Part shown: positions 52,076 through 61,616 of the stretch, one piece after another
Numbering within the stretch: the first letter of the stretch is position 1
How the letters are laid out: the number at the start of each line of letters is the position of its first letter
From: UBA8337 sp963932545
GTDB lineage: Bacteria; Pseudomonadota; Alphaproteobacteria; RS24
Direction: 5' to 3'
Assembly: GCA_963932545.1 (NCBI GenBank)
Contig: CAWVRH010000011.1
Coordinates: forward strand, 1 to 64,000
Length of the DNA stretch: 64,000 nt
Translations under genes and position numbers: made by a program
The notes under the pieces: model-generated
The model's database searches: none
Seen by the model: the letters and a program-made list of their open reading frames with translations, nothing else
Told to the model about the DNA's origin: nothing

Positions 52076-53364
52076 TGAACGATACTTCTGCGCCCTCCGA
52101 GCCAATGTTTTCCCGAGGGCTTAAGGCCTATACGGTTGGCCTACTCACGCTTATCTACACGGCCAATTATGTCGATCGCCAGATTGTCGCCATTTTATTA
52201 CAGTCTATCAAAACAGACATGGACTTAACGGACACGCAATTGGGCTTGTTAACGGGGCCTGCTTTTGGCGTGTTTTATGCCACGCTAGGCATTCCCATCG
52301 CCTATTTGGCCGACCGCATGTCGCGCAAAAAAATCATCATTGCATCGCTATCCTTGTTTTCGCTTATGACTTTTGTTTGTGGCCTCACGCAAAACTATGT
52401 GCAGCTTTTATTAGCGCGCGTTGGCGTGGGCGTCGGTGAGGCGGGTACGAGCCCCCCTTCGCACGCAATTATAGCGGATATGTATGGCCCGGACGACCGC
52501 GCAGCCCCTTTGTCTATCTTTGCGCTGGGCATTAACCTCGGGCTTTTTGCGGCGTTTATTGTCGGTGGCTATATTGGCGACACTTATGGCTGGCGCGCCG
52601 CCGTGCAAGTGGTCGCGCTTCCTGGCATAGCCTTGGCTTTGCTGGCTTGGTTTACCTTACGAGACCCGCCGCGCGGAATGAGCGATAATAAAGCCAACGG
52701 CACAGCACCACCTTTGCTTGTGACCTTTCGCTATATGTGGAACACCAAATCTATTCGCCAGTTGATCATCGCCTCGACGCTCGTGATTACGGTTGGTTAT
52801 GGCGCGGTGGCTTGGTTACCAAGCTATTTCATCCGCGTGCATGGCATGAGCGCTACGCAAGTGGGCGGTATTTTGGCCCTTATGATTGGTATTGGTGGCG
52901 GCCTCGGCACCGCGTTCGGTGGTGTGTTTGCTGACCGATTGGGCAAACGCGATGTGCGCTGGAACCTATGGCTCGTCGCCGCTGTAACTATCGGGGTCGT
53001 GCCTTTCTCGATTCTCGGATACCTCAGCACGGACGTTATGGTGGCGCTTGTTTGGCTCATTTTACCGATGACCGTTGGCGCCCTATATTTTGGCCCTACT
53101 TTGGCTATGCTGCACACTTTGGTAAAACCTGAAATGCGCTCGCTCGCCTCAGCGATTATGTTGTGCATTAACAATATTATCGGACTTGGCGTGGGCCCCC
53201 TGAGTATTGGCTATTTAAGCGACCAATTCACCCCTATTTACGGGCCCCAAGGGCTTGGCTATGCCCTCGCCGCTATGACGATTGTCGGCCTATGGGGCGG
53301 CGTTCATTATTGGATGGCGGCGCGCACTTTGCAGCAAGATATTGAAGCCGTTCAAGCCGCTTGA
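52075..53364 (+). CDS. MFS transporter, spinster-like
   Basis: A 429-residue 12-helix major facilitator protein. The N-terminal NYVDRQIVAILLQSIKTDM segment and the loop-2 motif YLADRMSRKKII (MFS motif A), plus RVGVGVGEAGTSPPSHAII, are typical of the Spns-type group. The substrate cannot be inferred. It overlaps the small membrane protein upstream by one base and precedes the DUF3108 gene after 23 nt. Confidence 0.87.
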   Translation: MNDTSAPSEPMFSRGLKAYTVGLLTLIYTANYVDRQIVAILLQSIKTDMDLTDTQLGLLTGPAFGVFYATLGIPIAYLADRMSRKKIIIASLSLFSLMTFVCGLTQNYVQLLLARVGVGVGEAGTSPPSHAIIADMYGPDDRAAPLSIFALGINLGLFAAFIVGGYIGDTYGWRAAVQVVALPGIALALLAWFTLRDPPRGMSDNKANGTAPPLLVTFRYMWNTKSIRQLIIASTLVITVGYGAVAWLPSYFIRVHGMSATQVGGILALMIGIGGGLGTAFGGVFADRLGKRDVRWNLWLVAAVTIGVVPFSILGYLSTDVMVALVWLILPMTVGALYFGPTLAMLHTLVKPEMRSLASAIMLCINNIIGLGVGPLSIGYLSDQFTPIYGPQGLGYALAAMTIVGLWGGVHYWMAARTLQQDIEAVQAA

Positions 53365-53387
53365 AGCTCCACTGGATAGAAAAACTT

Positions 53388-54257
53388 ATGCGCCGCGCGA
53401 TTTCGCTTTTTATAATTGGCTCCCTAGCCCTTGCCACACCCAGCCGCGCGGCAGAAACGCCGTCGCGCTATTTTTCGGCTGAGTATCGTATTTACGCAGG
53501 CGGTATTTTGCTCAGTAAAGTTGAGTTACAGCTCGACCTATCCTCGGATGAGTATCGGGTCAGCGCTCATATTGCCCCTGCCGGCCTTGGCCATATCGCT
53601 TCTAACTCACATGTCGTAGCGACCTCTTATGGGGGCTTGGATGCGGGTGAATTTGTGCCAAAGCACCTTGATTTAAGCTGGGCGAATGACGAGGGCATAA
53701 AATCATCATGGATGCGATATAAAGACGGCGCGCCTGTAGAATTTGTATCGGGTTACGCCCTGCCTCCCGAAGGTCAATCGGACACGACAGTGGATATCGA
53801 TAGTATTGGCGCGGGCACGACAGATCCGTTTCTGGCCATGTTGGCACCGCTGACGACAGGCAAACTCGTCGATGCGTGCCAAGGCGAGCAGCAGATTTTT
53901 GATGGGCGGCGTCATGCGAGCCTGACCCTCATCTCGGGGCAGGAATTAACCCCGAGTGAGCATGAGTATCCAAGCCAAATAGCCGCCCTAGCCTGCAAAG
54001 TTGTCTGGGCCCCGATTGCTGGATACTCGAAACGCAGCATCGCGCGCGCGGCCGAGTTTCCGCCAGTGGAAGCCCATTATGGGCGTATTCAGGACACCCA
54101 ATTTGCAGCCCCTTTGGAAATGCGCGGCGAGACACGCTACGGCGCCCTATCCATCTATGCCGTTCGGTTTTTCACGGAAACCCCGTCGCAAGCCGCCCCT
54201 TTCGACATTCAAGACTATTCCTATGAGTTTGAGCCAGATGAATTAGACGAAGATTAG
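53388..54257 (+). CDS. DUF3108 periplasmic protein
   Basis: A 289-residue exported protein: signal peptide about 1-22 (hydrophobic core, AxA-like end PSRAA), then a DUF3108-type domain beginning YFSAEYRIYAGGILLSKVEL and containing TTDPFLAML. The acidic C terminus ends DELDED. Function unknown. ATG 53388 is preferred over a TTG at 53361 that precedes the signal peptide. Confidence 0.77.
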   Translation: MRRAISLFIIGSLALATPSRAAETPSRYFSAEYRIYAGGILLSKVELQLDLSSDEYRVSAHIAPAGLGHIASNSHVVATSYGGLDAGEFVPKHLDLSWANDEGIKSSWMRYKDGAPVEFVSGYALPPEGQSDTTVDIDSIGAGTTDPFLAMLAPLTTGKLVDACQGEQQIFDGRRHASLTLISGQELTPSEHEYPSQIAALACKVVWAPIAGYSKRSIARAAEFPPVEAHYGRIQDTQFAAPLEMRGETRYGALSIYAVRFFTETPSQAAPFDIQDYSYEFEPDELDED

Positions 54258-54347
54258 GACATATCTTGAGATAGAGCTTCAAACCGAAATTAATACACCT
54301 TGCCGCAAGGCGCTGATTTGCCTAAACCTACAGCACAGGAGTTTTCT

Positions 54348-54602
54348 ATGGCCAAAATTGAAATTTACACCACCACCACTTGCCCTTTCTGCCATGCAGC
54401 CAAAGACCTGCTGAGCCAAAAAGGCACGAGCTATACGGAAATCAGCGTAACGCACGAACCCAAACAACGCAGCACGATGCAAGGTCGGGCGGGCGGCAAA
54501 ACCTCGGTGCCCCAGATATTTATCGACGGGGATCATATTGGTGGCTGTGACGATCTCTATGCGCTTGAACAAAAAGGCGCGCTCGACGCTTTATTGGCCT
54601 AA
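54348..54602 (+). CDS. grxC: glutaredoxin 3
   Basis: An 84-residue dithiol glutaredoxin. Active site CPFC is at 12-15, the cis-Pro segment is TSVPQIFIDGDHIGG, and the GSH-contact GGCDD follows. AGGAG lies 6-7 nt before ATG 54348. It reduces protein disulfides with glutathione in the cytosol. It converges with the M20 peptidase gene, 10 bp between stops. Confidence 0.95.
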   Translation: MAKIEIYTTTTCPFCHAAKDLLSQKGTSYTEISVTHEPKQRSTMQGRAGGKTSVPQIFIDGDHIGGCDDLYALEQKGALDALLA

Positions 54603-54612
54603 GCAAACGCCC

Positions 54613-56091
54613 TTATAAGCCAGACATCATCCGGAAGAAAAACCGCACGGTATCCTTCAACGTTGCGACGCTAATGCGTTCATTGGTGCCATGGATGGCG
54701 CCCAAATCACTTGCGCCGAGCTGCATATAGGTAAATCTGTAGTGGTTTGGCGTCAAAGCGCGGTAATGGCGCGTGTCGGTTGCCGCCACCAAAAGACGAG
54801 GCGCAATGATAATCCGCTCCGGCGCCGCCGTGTCGCGAATGGCTGTGGTAAGCGTTTCCCAACCATAACCAGATTGCGGGCTGACGGGCGATGGCCCCAT
54901 ACCACCTTGTCCGGAAGCATCAAAATTCACCTCGACGCGGGCATCGTTAATCACTTCGATAACGCGTGTCCGAACGGTGTCTGGCGTCTCGCCGGGCAGG
55001 ATGCGGAAGTTCACTTTTGCCGTAGCATCGATAGGCAAGACATTGGCCTTAATGCCGCCCGAAATCATTGTCGCGGCCGTTGTGGTGCGCATGCTGGCTT
55101 GAATTTGCGCATCATTCTCTAGCTGGTTCATCACGATGGGCTTGAACAGCCACAGGTTTTTCATCACCAATCGATTGGCGAAGGGCATGTCGTCGGCTAC
55201 TGATTCTAGGAAGCTTTGCGTATGCGAGAAATCGCGCGGAAACTGATTGGCCTCCAAAGCTGCAATTGAGGCACCCAGAATACCAATCGAGGTTTGAACC
55301 GGCGGCACAGAAGAGTGCCCGCCTTTGCCAACCACTTTTAGCTCCAAGGTAACAATACCTTTTTCGGCTGGCGCAATGACCGCCATGAGTGGCTCTACGC
55401 CGGGCACAATGCCTTGGGTTACCAAGCCGCCTTCATCGATGAGAAACTCAGCTTCGACACCACGTGCCTCTAGTACTTTGGCCATTTCCAAAGCGCCATC
55501 AATGCCGCCTTGTTCTTCGTCATGGCCGAACGCGAAATAGATTGTGCGTTTGGGCTGCAAGCCCTGCGCCAGCATATTTTCAGCGGCTTCCAACAGACCC
55601 ACGATGTTCACTTTATTGTCTAATGTGCCGCGACCCCAAATGAAGCCATCGGCAATCACGCCCTTAAAGGGAGGCTGTTTCCAGTCGGCTTCCGTGCCCG
55701 GAATCACCGGCACGACATCCAAATGGCCCAGCAAAATAACGGGTTTATTGGCTAGCGAAACGCTCTTGCTACCGGCCCATGTGTAAAGCAAGGAATACTT
55801 GCCCACCACTTCGCGGGTCATCGCCATATGCACTTTTGGGAAGTTTCTCTCGAGGTATTTGTGATAGGCCAGCAAAGCCTTACCGGAAGTCGGTTTGTCG
55901 CGACCATAGGAAATGGTTTTATAGCGCACAGACTCGCTCATAAGTTTCGCGACGCGATCGCTATCGGGCGTAAAGTCGAAACTCTGCCCGACGCCTTGCT
56001 CGGCCGCAGGCATGAAAGTCCGCGCCAGAACAAGGATAATAATCAGGGCAAGGAGCCCGCCAAACGCCGGTAAAATTCTTGTCTTTAACAT
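54613..56091 (-). CDS. M20 family metallopeptidase, CPS1/PM20D1-like
   Basis: A 492-residue membrane-anchored or exported M20 peptidase. An N-terminal hydrophobic helix (about 8-27) is uncleaved or signal-like. Zinc-site segments ILLGHLDVVPV, FIWGRGTLDNKVN and GHDEEQGGIDGALEMAK follow the CPS1/PM20D1 pattern, and the dimerisation domain starts near GKGGHSSVPP. PM20D1 homologues make or cleave N-acyl amino acids; here only peptidase/amidase chemistry is safe. GAGGAG lies 6-7 nt upstream of the start. It may be the last gene of the mre-mrd transcript (45 nt after rodA). Confidence 0.87.
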   Translation of the reverse strand: MLKTRILPAFGGLLALIIILVLARTFMPAAEQGVGQSFDFTPDSDRVAKLMSESVRYKTISYGRDKPTSGKALLAYHKYLERNFPKVHMAMTREVVGKYSLLYTWAGSKSVSLANKPVILLGHLDVVPVIPGTEADWKQPPFKGVIADGFIWGRGTLDNKVNIVGLLEAAENMLAQGLQPKRTIYFAFGHDEEQGGIDGALEMAKVLEARGVEAEFLIDEGGLVTQGIVPGVEPLMAVIAPAEKGIVTLELKVVGKGGHSSVPPVQTSIGILGASIAALEANQFPRDFSHTQSFLESVADDMPFANRLVMKNLWLFKPIVMNQLENDAQIQASMRTTTAATMISGGIKANVLPIDATAKVNFRILPGETPDTVRTRVIEVINDARVEVNFDASGQGGMGPSPVSPQSGYGWETLTTAIRDTAAPERIIIAPRLLVAATDTRHYRALTPNHYRFTYMQLGASDLGAIHGTNERISVATLKDTVRFFFRMMSGL

Positions 56092-56136
56092 TAGGGTCTC
56101 CTCAGTTGCCTGTCGGCTCTAGGCTACCTACCAAGA

Positions 56137-57261
56137 CTATTTCGGAAGGTCTGCCGTCGGTTGTCGTTCCATGGCTAATATAACGCCAATACTCGCCATA
56201 AAGGTCAAGAGGGAAGTCCCGCCATAGGAAACAAAAGGCAGAGGCACACCCACAACTGGCGCCAAGCCCATCACCATTGCCAAGTTAACAATGACGTAAA
56301 TGGATATCGAGAACCCCATAGAGGCGACCGCCAAACGCGAGAAGGCATGGCGCATTTGCGTGGCAATGCGGAAGATAAGAAATAACGTGAGAATAAATAA
56401 AACCAGCAAAGCAAGGGAGCCAAAAAAGCCCATTTCCTCGGCAAAATTGCTGAAAATAAAATCGGTATGGCGTTCTGGTAAAAAATTCAATTGGCTCTGC
56501 GTGCCCTGCGCCAGGCCTTTACCGAACATGCCGCCCGAGCCGATACCAATTTTCGATTGAATAATGTGATAGCCAGCGCCTAGCGGATCTCTCTCCGGAT
56601 TTAGGAACACCAAAACGCGCTCTTTTTGATAGGTCAGCATATTCTGCCAAACGATGGGAATGGCGGCGATAATGAGCACACTGCCCACCATGAAATAACG
56701 CAAATTCACCCCAGCCAAAAACACCACGCTCAAGCCTGCCACCGCAATCATAATCGATGTGCCCAAGTCAGGCTGGTTCAGCACCAGCAAACAGGGGGCG
56801 GCAATCATCGCCACAGGTGCAATTAAGTTTAGCGGATTAGAGACATCATTTTGATGCATGCCATGGTAAAAACGAGCCAGCGCCAACACCAAAGCCAAGC
56901 GCATAAACTCAGACGGTTGCAAGCGAACGAAACCTAAATCTAGCCATCGTTGTGCACCCATATTTTTCGTACCGAAGGCTTCCACTCCGATCAATAAAAT
57001 AAAGACAAGCCCGAAAAGCGGATAAGCTAAGCCATAAAAGGTTCGCAGCTCAATCGTCGAGATAGCATATATCAGCCCCAATCCACCCAAGATGCGAACA
57101 CCGTGGCGCCATGCCCAAGGCGAAAAGTCTCCGCCAGCAACCGAATAAAGAACCATAACGCCAATCATGCCGAGCAAACTAACGCAGAAAAACAAAGGCT
57201 TATGTATGTCGCCAAAATGCTCTAACAAGCTGGCGCGGTTTGTCTGACTCCGATAACTCAT
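56137..57261 (-). CDS. rodA: rod-shape peptidoglycan glycosyltransferase RodA
   Basis: A 374-residue SEDS-family protein with about ten helices that polymerises glycan strands with PBP2 during elongation. Key segments are AFGTKNMGAQRWLDLGFVRLQPSEFMRL (as a region), NQPDLGTSIM, FLNPERDPLGAGYHIIQSKI (20 residues) and the C-terminal PVVGVPLPFVSYGGTSLL. Starts with ATGA overlap on the mrdA stop. Confidence 0.96.
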   Translation of the reverse strand: MSYRSQTNRASLLEHFGDIHKPLFFCVSLLGMIGVMVLYSVAGGDFSPWAWRHGVRILGGLGLIYAISTIELRTFYGLAYPLFGLVFILLIGVEAFGTKNMGAQRWLDLGFVRLQPSEFMRLALVLALARFYHGMHQNDVSNPLNLIAPVAMIAAPCLLVLNQPDLGTSIMIAVAGLSVVFLAGVNLRYFMVGSVLIIAAIPIVWQNMLTYQKERVLVFLNPERDPLGAGYHIIQSKIGIGSGGMFGKGLAQGTQSQLNFLPERHTDFIFSNFAEEMGFFGSLALLVLFILTLFLIFRIATQMRHAFSRLAVASMGFSISIYVIVNLAMVMGLAPVVGVPLPFVSYGGTSLLTFMASIGVILAMERQPTADLPK

Positions 57262-59111
57262 GAGCGCTCCTCTTGGACGGGAGAGATGCCAGCTTGCGGC
57301 ATAGATGGAGCTGTTTCAGCGCGCGAGCGCAGGAGATCCACCATAATATCGCGCGCCATGGGAGCTGCCACTTGGCCGCCGCCACCCCCATGTTCAATCA
57401 CCACAGAAATGGCATAGCGCGGCGCATTGTGCGGCACATAGCCGACAAACAAAGCGTGGTCGCGTAAATGCCAATCTAACTTCGAATTGGGGGTCACGCC
57501 CTCTTCGCGTTCCGTCATAGAAATACGACGAACCTGCACCGTGCCCGTTTTGCCGGACATGCGCTGCCCGTCAATCAACAGACTGGAGGCATAGGCCGTG
57601 CCATCTGGCTTATTGACCGCGCGATACATACCTTGTTGGACTATGCTTAAATTCTTGGGCTCTAAGCCAATTCGAACAGCCTCGCTGGACGCTTCTTGGT
57701 TTCGCAAAAGCGTGGGGGTTACCAGCTTGCCGCCATTTGCGAGTGCCGCTGTCATCACTGCCAATTGCAAAGGCGTGGTTAGCAAATAACCTTGGCCGAT
57801 GCCTGTAATGACCGTCTCCCCAGATCTCCAGCCCGTATCATAATTGGCCCGCTTCCAGTCGCGCCCAGGCACGGTTCCGGACTTCTCGCCCATTAGATTA
57901 AGGCCCGTAGGCACCCCGAAGCCAAACCGGCGGGCCATGGCCTCAATGCGGTTGATCCCAACCTTCAAAGCCAAGTCATAGAAATATGTGTCACAAGACT
58001 GTTCAATCGCTTGAACCATATTGGTGGCGCCGTGGCCCTCAGTTCGCCAGCAGTGATACAGTTCGCCGGAAAAACTATAGACGCCCGAGCAGGCAATCTC
58101 ATCGTCGGGGTTTACCAAATCATCTTCTAAAGCTGCCAAGGCGACGAGCATTTTAAACGTCGAACCTGGTGAATATTGTCCGCGAATGGCTTTGTTCAAA
58201 AGGGGCTTTCGTTCCGCCACTAGCATTTTTTCCCATGTGCGCGTATCCACCCCACGTGAGAAATCGTTCGGATCAAAAGACGGCACGGAGGCCATAGCCA
58301 ATAGCTCCCCCGTCTCAATATCCATCACCACTGCAGAACCACTATGTCCCGCCAAACGCTCAGAAACTTTTCTTTGTAGCGCCACATCAATAGACAGGGC
58401 TATGTTTTGGCCCGGGCGCCCCGGGTTGGTTTCCAGTTCGCGAACCGTACGCCCGCGGGCATTCACCTCGACATGCCGCACGCCAGCCGCGCCCCGCAGG
58501 TCCCGTTCAAACTCGCGCTCAACACCACTGCGCCCCACTGTGTCGCCGACAATGCGCCCCATGCGCCGCAAATCGGCCGCCGTTTTATCGCCGACATAGC
58601 CCACCACATGCGCCAATTTGGCGCCTTCTGGATAAACCCGCTTTTCACCCACACGAGGCGCAACGCCAGGCAAAAACGGCAGGCGCAAATTAATCAAGGC
58701 AAAAGCATCCCAGTCGACATCTTCAGCGATGGTAATGGCTTTGAAAGGCGGCCCGCGTTTAATCCTGCGACGGAGCTCTCGAACCCGACCGTTTGTGAGC
58801 CCCAAATGCTCTTGCAGCTCGGCCAGCGTGCTATCTAGTTCTTTCACCTGCTCAGGTACCAGCTCAACAAGCAGCTTGCGATCATTATCCGCCAAAAGAA
58901 CACCATCTCGGTCGGTGATGATGCCGCGTGCTGGCGATAGTTCTGAAATATTTACACGATTGGCTTCGGCCAAAGTCGCGTAATCATCTGACTTAGAGAT
59001 TTGTAAATATTGTAGCCGCCCCGCCAGCAAAGCAAATAGGCTGGCTTGCATTCCACCGAGGGTAAACAGACGCCGCGAGAATGAGCCGCTCTCATTTTCA
59101 AATAATGCCAT
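57258..59111 (-). CDS. mrdA: penicillin-binding protein 2
   Basis: A 617-residue class B transpeptidase of the elongasome. A single N-terminal anchor is at about 16-34 and the pedestal domain at 50-230. The active-site motif is S317-T-F-K320 in SPGSTFKM; SxN appears as SCD, as is usual in PBP2; KTG is in SGKTGTVQV near 525. The start overlaps the mreD stop by one base (TGATG), and the stop overlaps rodA by ATGA. Confidence 0.96.
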   Translation of the reverse strand: MALFENESGSFSRRLFTLGGMQASLFALLAGRLQYLQISKSDDYATLAEANRVNISELSPARGIITDRDGVLLADNDRKLLVELVPEQVKELDSTLAELQEHLGLTNGRVRELRRRIKRGPPFKAITIAEDVDWDAFALINLRLPFLPGVAPRVGEKRVYPEGAKLAHVVGYVGDKTAADLRRMGRIVGDTVGRSGVEREFERDLRGAAGVRHVEVNARGRTVRELETNPGRPGQNIALSIDVALQRKVSERLAGHSGSAVVMDIETGELLAMASVPSFDPNDFSRGVDTRTWEKMLVAERKPLLNKAIRGQYSPGSTFKMLVALAALEDDLVNPDDEIACSGVYSFSGELYHCWRTEGHGATNMVQAIEQSCDTYFYDLALKVGINRIEAMARRFGFGVPTGLNLMGEKSGTVPGRDWKRANYDTGWRSGETVITGIGQGYLLTTPLQLAVMTAALANGGKLVTPTLLRNQEASSEAVRIGLEPKNLSIVQQGMYRAVNKPDGTAYASSLLIDGQRMSGKTGTVQVRRISMTEREEGVTPNSKLDWHLRDHALFVGYVPHNAPRYAISVVIEHGGGGGQVAAPMARDIMVDLLRSRAETAPSMPQAGISPVQEERS

Positions 59112-59656
59112 CAGTCATCTCGCCTTCGAAGCGGATCTGAAAAGGTTTGCGCTTCCATCCACCCCAGCGGAAAATACAGCAGCGGGAAACTCAAGCCAGT
59201 CAGCAATGACGAAGATAAATAGAGTAAAAAATCAATCTCCATATCGGCGCGCAGCAGGCCGATAAAATAGCCAGCAAAATAAGTCGTCACACATAGAACC
59301 AAAAAATTTAGCCATACGCCCGCCATTCGGGCCTCTTGCAAAACCGTCCTTTGCCCCATGGCCAAGAGATAGAAAAAGCCAAATAGAAACGCCCAATAGC
59401 CAATCGGCGCCTCGCTTAACACATCATTGAGCAGGCCAAAGGCAACAATCCAAACCGGCGCAAAGTCATGGTCACTAGGCGACACAGCAATGAAAAATAT
59501 CGGAACAAGGTAAAACCCAAGCTCTAAATGGCCTAGCCAATAATAGTCGACGGGCAGTCCATCCAGCATAATAAACCAGGCCAAGACAAGATAGGGAACC
59601 AGCCATAGGCTGCCCACATCGGTGGCCCGAACATCGGGGCGGCGTAAGGGGGTCAT
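59111..59656 (-). CDS. mreD: rod-shape-determining protein MreD
   Basis: A 181-residue membrane protein with five or six hydrophobic segments. Sequence conservation is low as in the family, but VWIVAFGLLNDVLSEAPIG and the position between mreC and mrdA identify it. It scaffolds the elongasome in the inner membrane. The start overlaps the mreC stop (ATGA). Confidence 0.9.
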   Translation of the reverse strand: MTPLRRPDVRATDVGSLWLVPYLVLAWFIMLDGLPVDYYWLGHLELGFYLVPIFFIAVSPSDHDFAPVWIVAFGLLNDVLSEAPIGYWAFLFGFFYLLAMGQRTVLQEARMAGVWLNFLVLCVTTYFAGYFIGLLRADMEIDFLLYLSSSLLTGLSFPLLYFPLGWMEAQTFSDPLRRRDD

Positions 59657-60528
59657 CGTTTCGCCTTGCGCGAAACCGGAGACATATCAATGTCAGGCGG
59701 TGTTTCAATGGGAACGCCCTTCACCACACGCACGTGAATGAGACCTTGCACGTCATCTAAAAGCTCTACTTTGGGCGGCTCGCCGTCCTTGCCCAAACGC
59801 ACCAGCCCAACCGGCAGGCCGATAGGAATACGCCCCCCGCGCCCGGATGTGACCAAAAGATCTCCATCTTTTAACTTGGCTTTGCGTGGCAGGAATTGAA
59901 GCTCCGGCGTGTCATTATTTCGCCCCGCCAAAATCGCTTGCACATTACTCGCCAACGCCACCACGGGAATATTGCTGTTAAAATCTGTGAGCAGCAAAAT
60001 ACGGGCGGATTGGACACCGCTCGAAATAACCCGACCGATAAGCCCATTGGTGCCGATAACCGCCAAGCCAGTTTCAATGCCCGCGTTTTTTCCGCCTTTG
60101 GTAACCAGTGTTTTAACAAAGGGGCTAGAAAGATCCGCCACAACCCGCACGGGGAATAGCTCAATATCTGGCTCCGGTGGCAAATCTAATAGGGCGCGAT
60201 ACTGCTGCATCAAAAATTGCGATTGCGTCATTTCGTTGATTTTCAGTCGCAGCGCTTCGTTCTCAGCCAGCAGTCGGTGGTTCTCTTCGCGCAGCCCACC
60301 CAGTTGCGAAATTTGCGTGCCCGTATCTCGAAGCGCCACAAAGGGGCGTCCCAAAGCATCTATGGCAGGCAGAAAAATATCAAAGGCCGTTTGACGCAAT
60401 TGCATCACCCGCGGATCATCGCGGGGCAAGAGGAATAAAAGCAAGGCCCCTATCAGCACGCAAGCGGCCGCAATACCCGTCGCACTGACAAAGCGTGTCT
60501 CGCTAATACTGGCGCCAAATTTCGCCAA
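59653..60528 (-). CDS. mreC: rod-shape-determining protein MreC
   Basis: A 291-residue bitopic protein. A membrane helix is at about 17-35, a short coiled coil at 68-105 (LGGLREENHRLLAENEALRL), then the beta-rich periplasmic domain with TNGLIGRVISSGVQSARILLL and LLVTSGRGGRIPIGLPVGLV (each 20-21 positions, core motifs GLIGRV and TSGRGG). It activates PBP2. The start codon is TTG, with GGGG 6 nt upstream; no in-frame ATG occurs before the membrane helix. Confidence 0.93.
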   Translation of the reverse strand: MAKFGASISETRFVSATGIAAACVLIGALLLFLLPRDDPRVMQLRQTAFDIFLPAIDALGRPFVALRDTGTQISQLGGLREENHRLLAENEALRLKINEMTQSQFLMQQYRALLDLPPEPDIELFPVRVVADLSSPFVKTLVTKGGKNAGIETGLAVIGTNGLIGRVISSGVQSARILLLTDFNSNIPVVALASNVQAILAGRNNDTPELQFLPRKAKLKDGDLLVTSGRGGRIPIGLPVGLVRLGKDGEPPKVELLDDVQGLIHVRVVKGVPIETPPDIDMSPVSRKAKR

Positions 60529-60549
60529 ACTATCCCCTTAAAGTCTCGC

Positions 60550-61590
60550 CTAATAGGCTGCGGACAGAACGTGTTTCATCGTTTTAATGTGCTCTAACGC
60601 ACGACCGGTTCCCAACACAACACACGATAACGCCTCATCAGCAATCGACACCGGCAAGCCTGTGGCTTCGCGCAGATACGCATCTAAATTATGCAACAAG
60701 CCACCGCCACCGGTCATCACGATGCCTTTGTCGACAATATCTGCGGCCAATTCTGGCGGCGTGGCTTCTAGCGCCACTTTCACAGCTTCGAGAATGGCAC
60801 TCACAGGCTCGGTAAGGCTCTCGGCAATTTCGCGCTGCGTAATGGTAACTTCGCGCGGCACACCGTTCATCAAATCGCGCCCTTTGAGGCTGACTGTCTG
60901 GCCTTCTTCGCCTGGCGCCATCATAGCCGAGCCAACTTCTTTTTTGATGCGCTCCGCACTCGACTCGCCGATGAGCAGATTATGGTTACGTCGAATATGC
61001 GCGATAATCGCTTCATCCATTTTATCGCCGCCGACGCGAACCGAACGCGAATACACAATGCCGCCCAAGGACAGGACCGCCACTTCCGTGGTGCCACCGC
61101 CAATATCAATGACCATGGAGCCGGTTGGCTCGGTAACCGGAAGGCCTGCGCCAATGGCCGCTGCCATAGGCTCTTCGATGAGGAATACCCGACGCGCGCC
61201 CGCTGACATGGCGCTTTCTTGAATCGCACGACGTTCCACCGCCGTCGCACCCGAAGGCACGCAAACAACGATTTGCGGATTGGCGAAGCTACGACGATTA
61301 TGAACTTTGCGAATGAAATGTTTGATCATTTCCTCCGTCACATCAAAGTCAGCAATCACCCCATCGCGCATTGGACGAATAGCTTTAATGTTGCCTGGCG
61401 TACGCCCCAGCATCATCTTGGCTTCATCGCCCACAGCCAGCACACGGTTGCGACCGTTCTGTTCGATGATGGCCACTACGGATGGCTCATTCAAAACAAT
61501 CCCACGCCCCTTCACGTAAACCAAAGTATTGGCGGTTCCAAGGTCAATGGCCATGTCGGCAGAGAACATCGCAAGCAGCATATTTAACAT
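60550..61590 (-). CDS. mreB: cell-shape actin MreB
   Basis: A 346-residue actin-family ATPase forming membrane-associated filaments that orient the elongasome. Phosphate 1 is AIDLGTANTLVYVKG near 15-29, phosphate 2 is MVIDIGGGTTEVAVLSLGG, and the adenosine motif is GIVMTGGGGLLHNL. The extra N-terminal hydrophobic residues fit a membrane-binding helix. It starts 26 nt after leuA, with GAGAGG upstream and no terminator between, so readthrough from leuA is likely. Confidence 0.97.
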   Translation of the reverse strand: MLNMLLAMFSADMAIDLGTANTLVYVKGRGIVLNEPSVVAIIEQNGRNRVLAVGDEAKMMLGRTPGNIKAIRPMRDGVIADFDVTEEMIKHFIRKVHNRRSFANPQIVVCVPSGATAVERRAIQESAMSAGARRVFLIEEPMAAAIGAGLPVTEPTGSMVIDIGGGTTEVAVLSLGGIVYSRSVRVGGDKMDEAIIAHIRRNHNLLIGESSAERIKKEVGSAMMAPGEEGQTVSLKGRDLMNGVPREVTITQREIAESLTEPVSAILEAVKVALEATPPELAADIVDKGIVMTGGGGLLHNLDAYLREATGLPVSIADEALSCVVLGTGRALEHIKTMKHVLSAAY

Positions 61591-61616
61591 CGTGTATTCC
61601 TCTCAAAGAGTACCAA

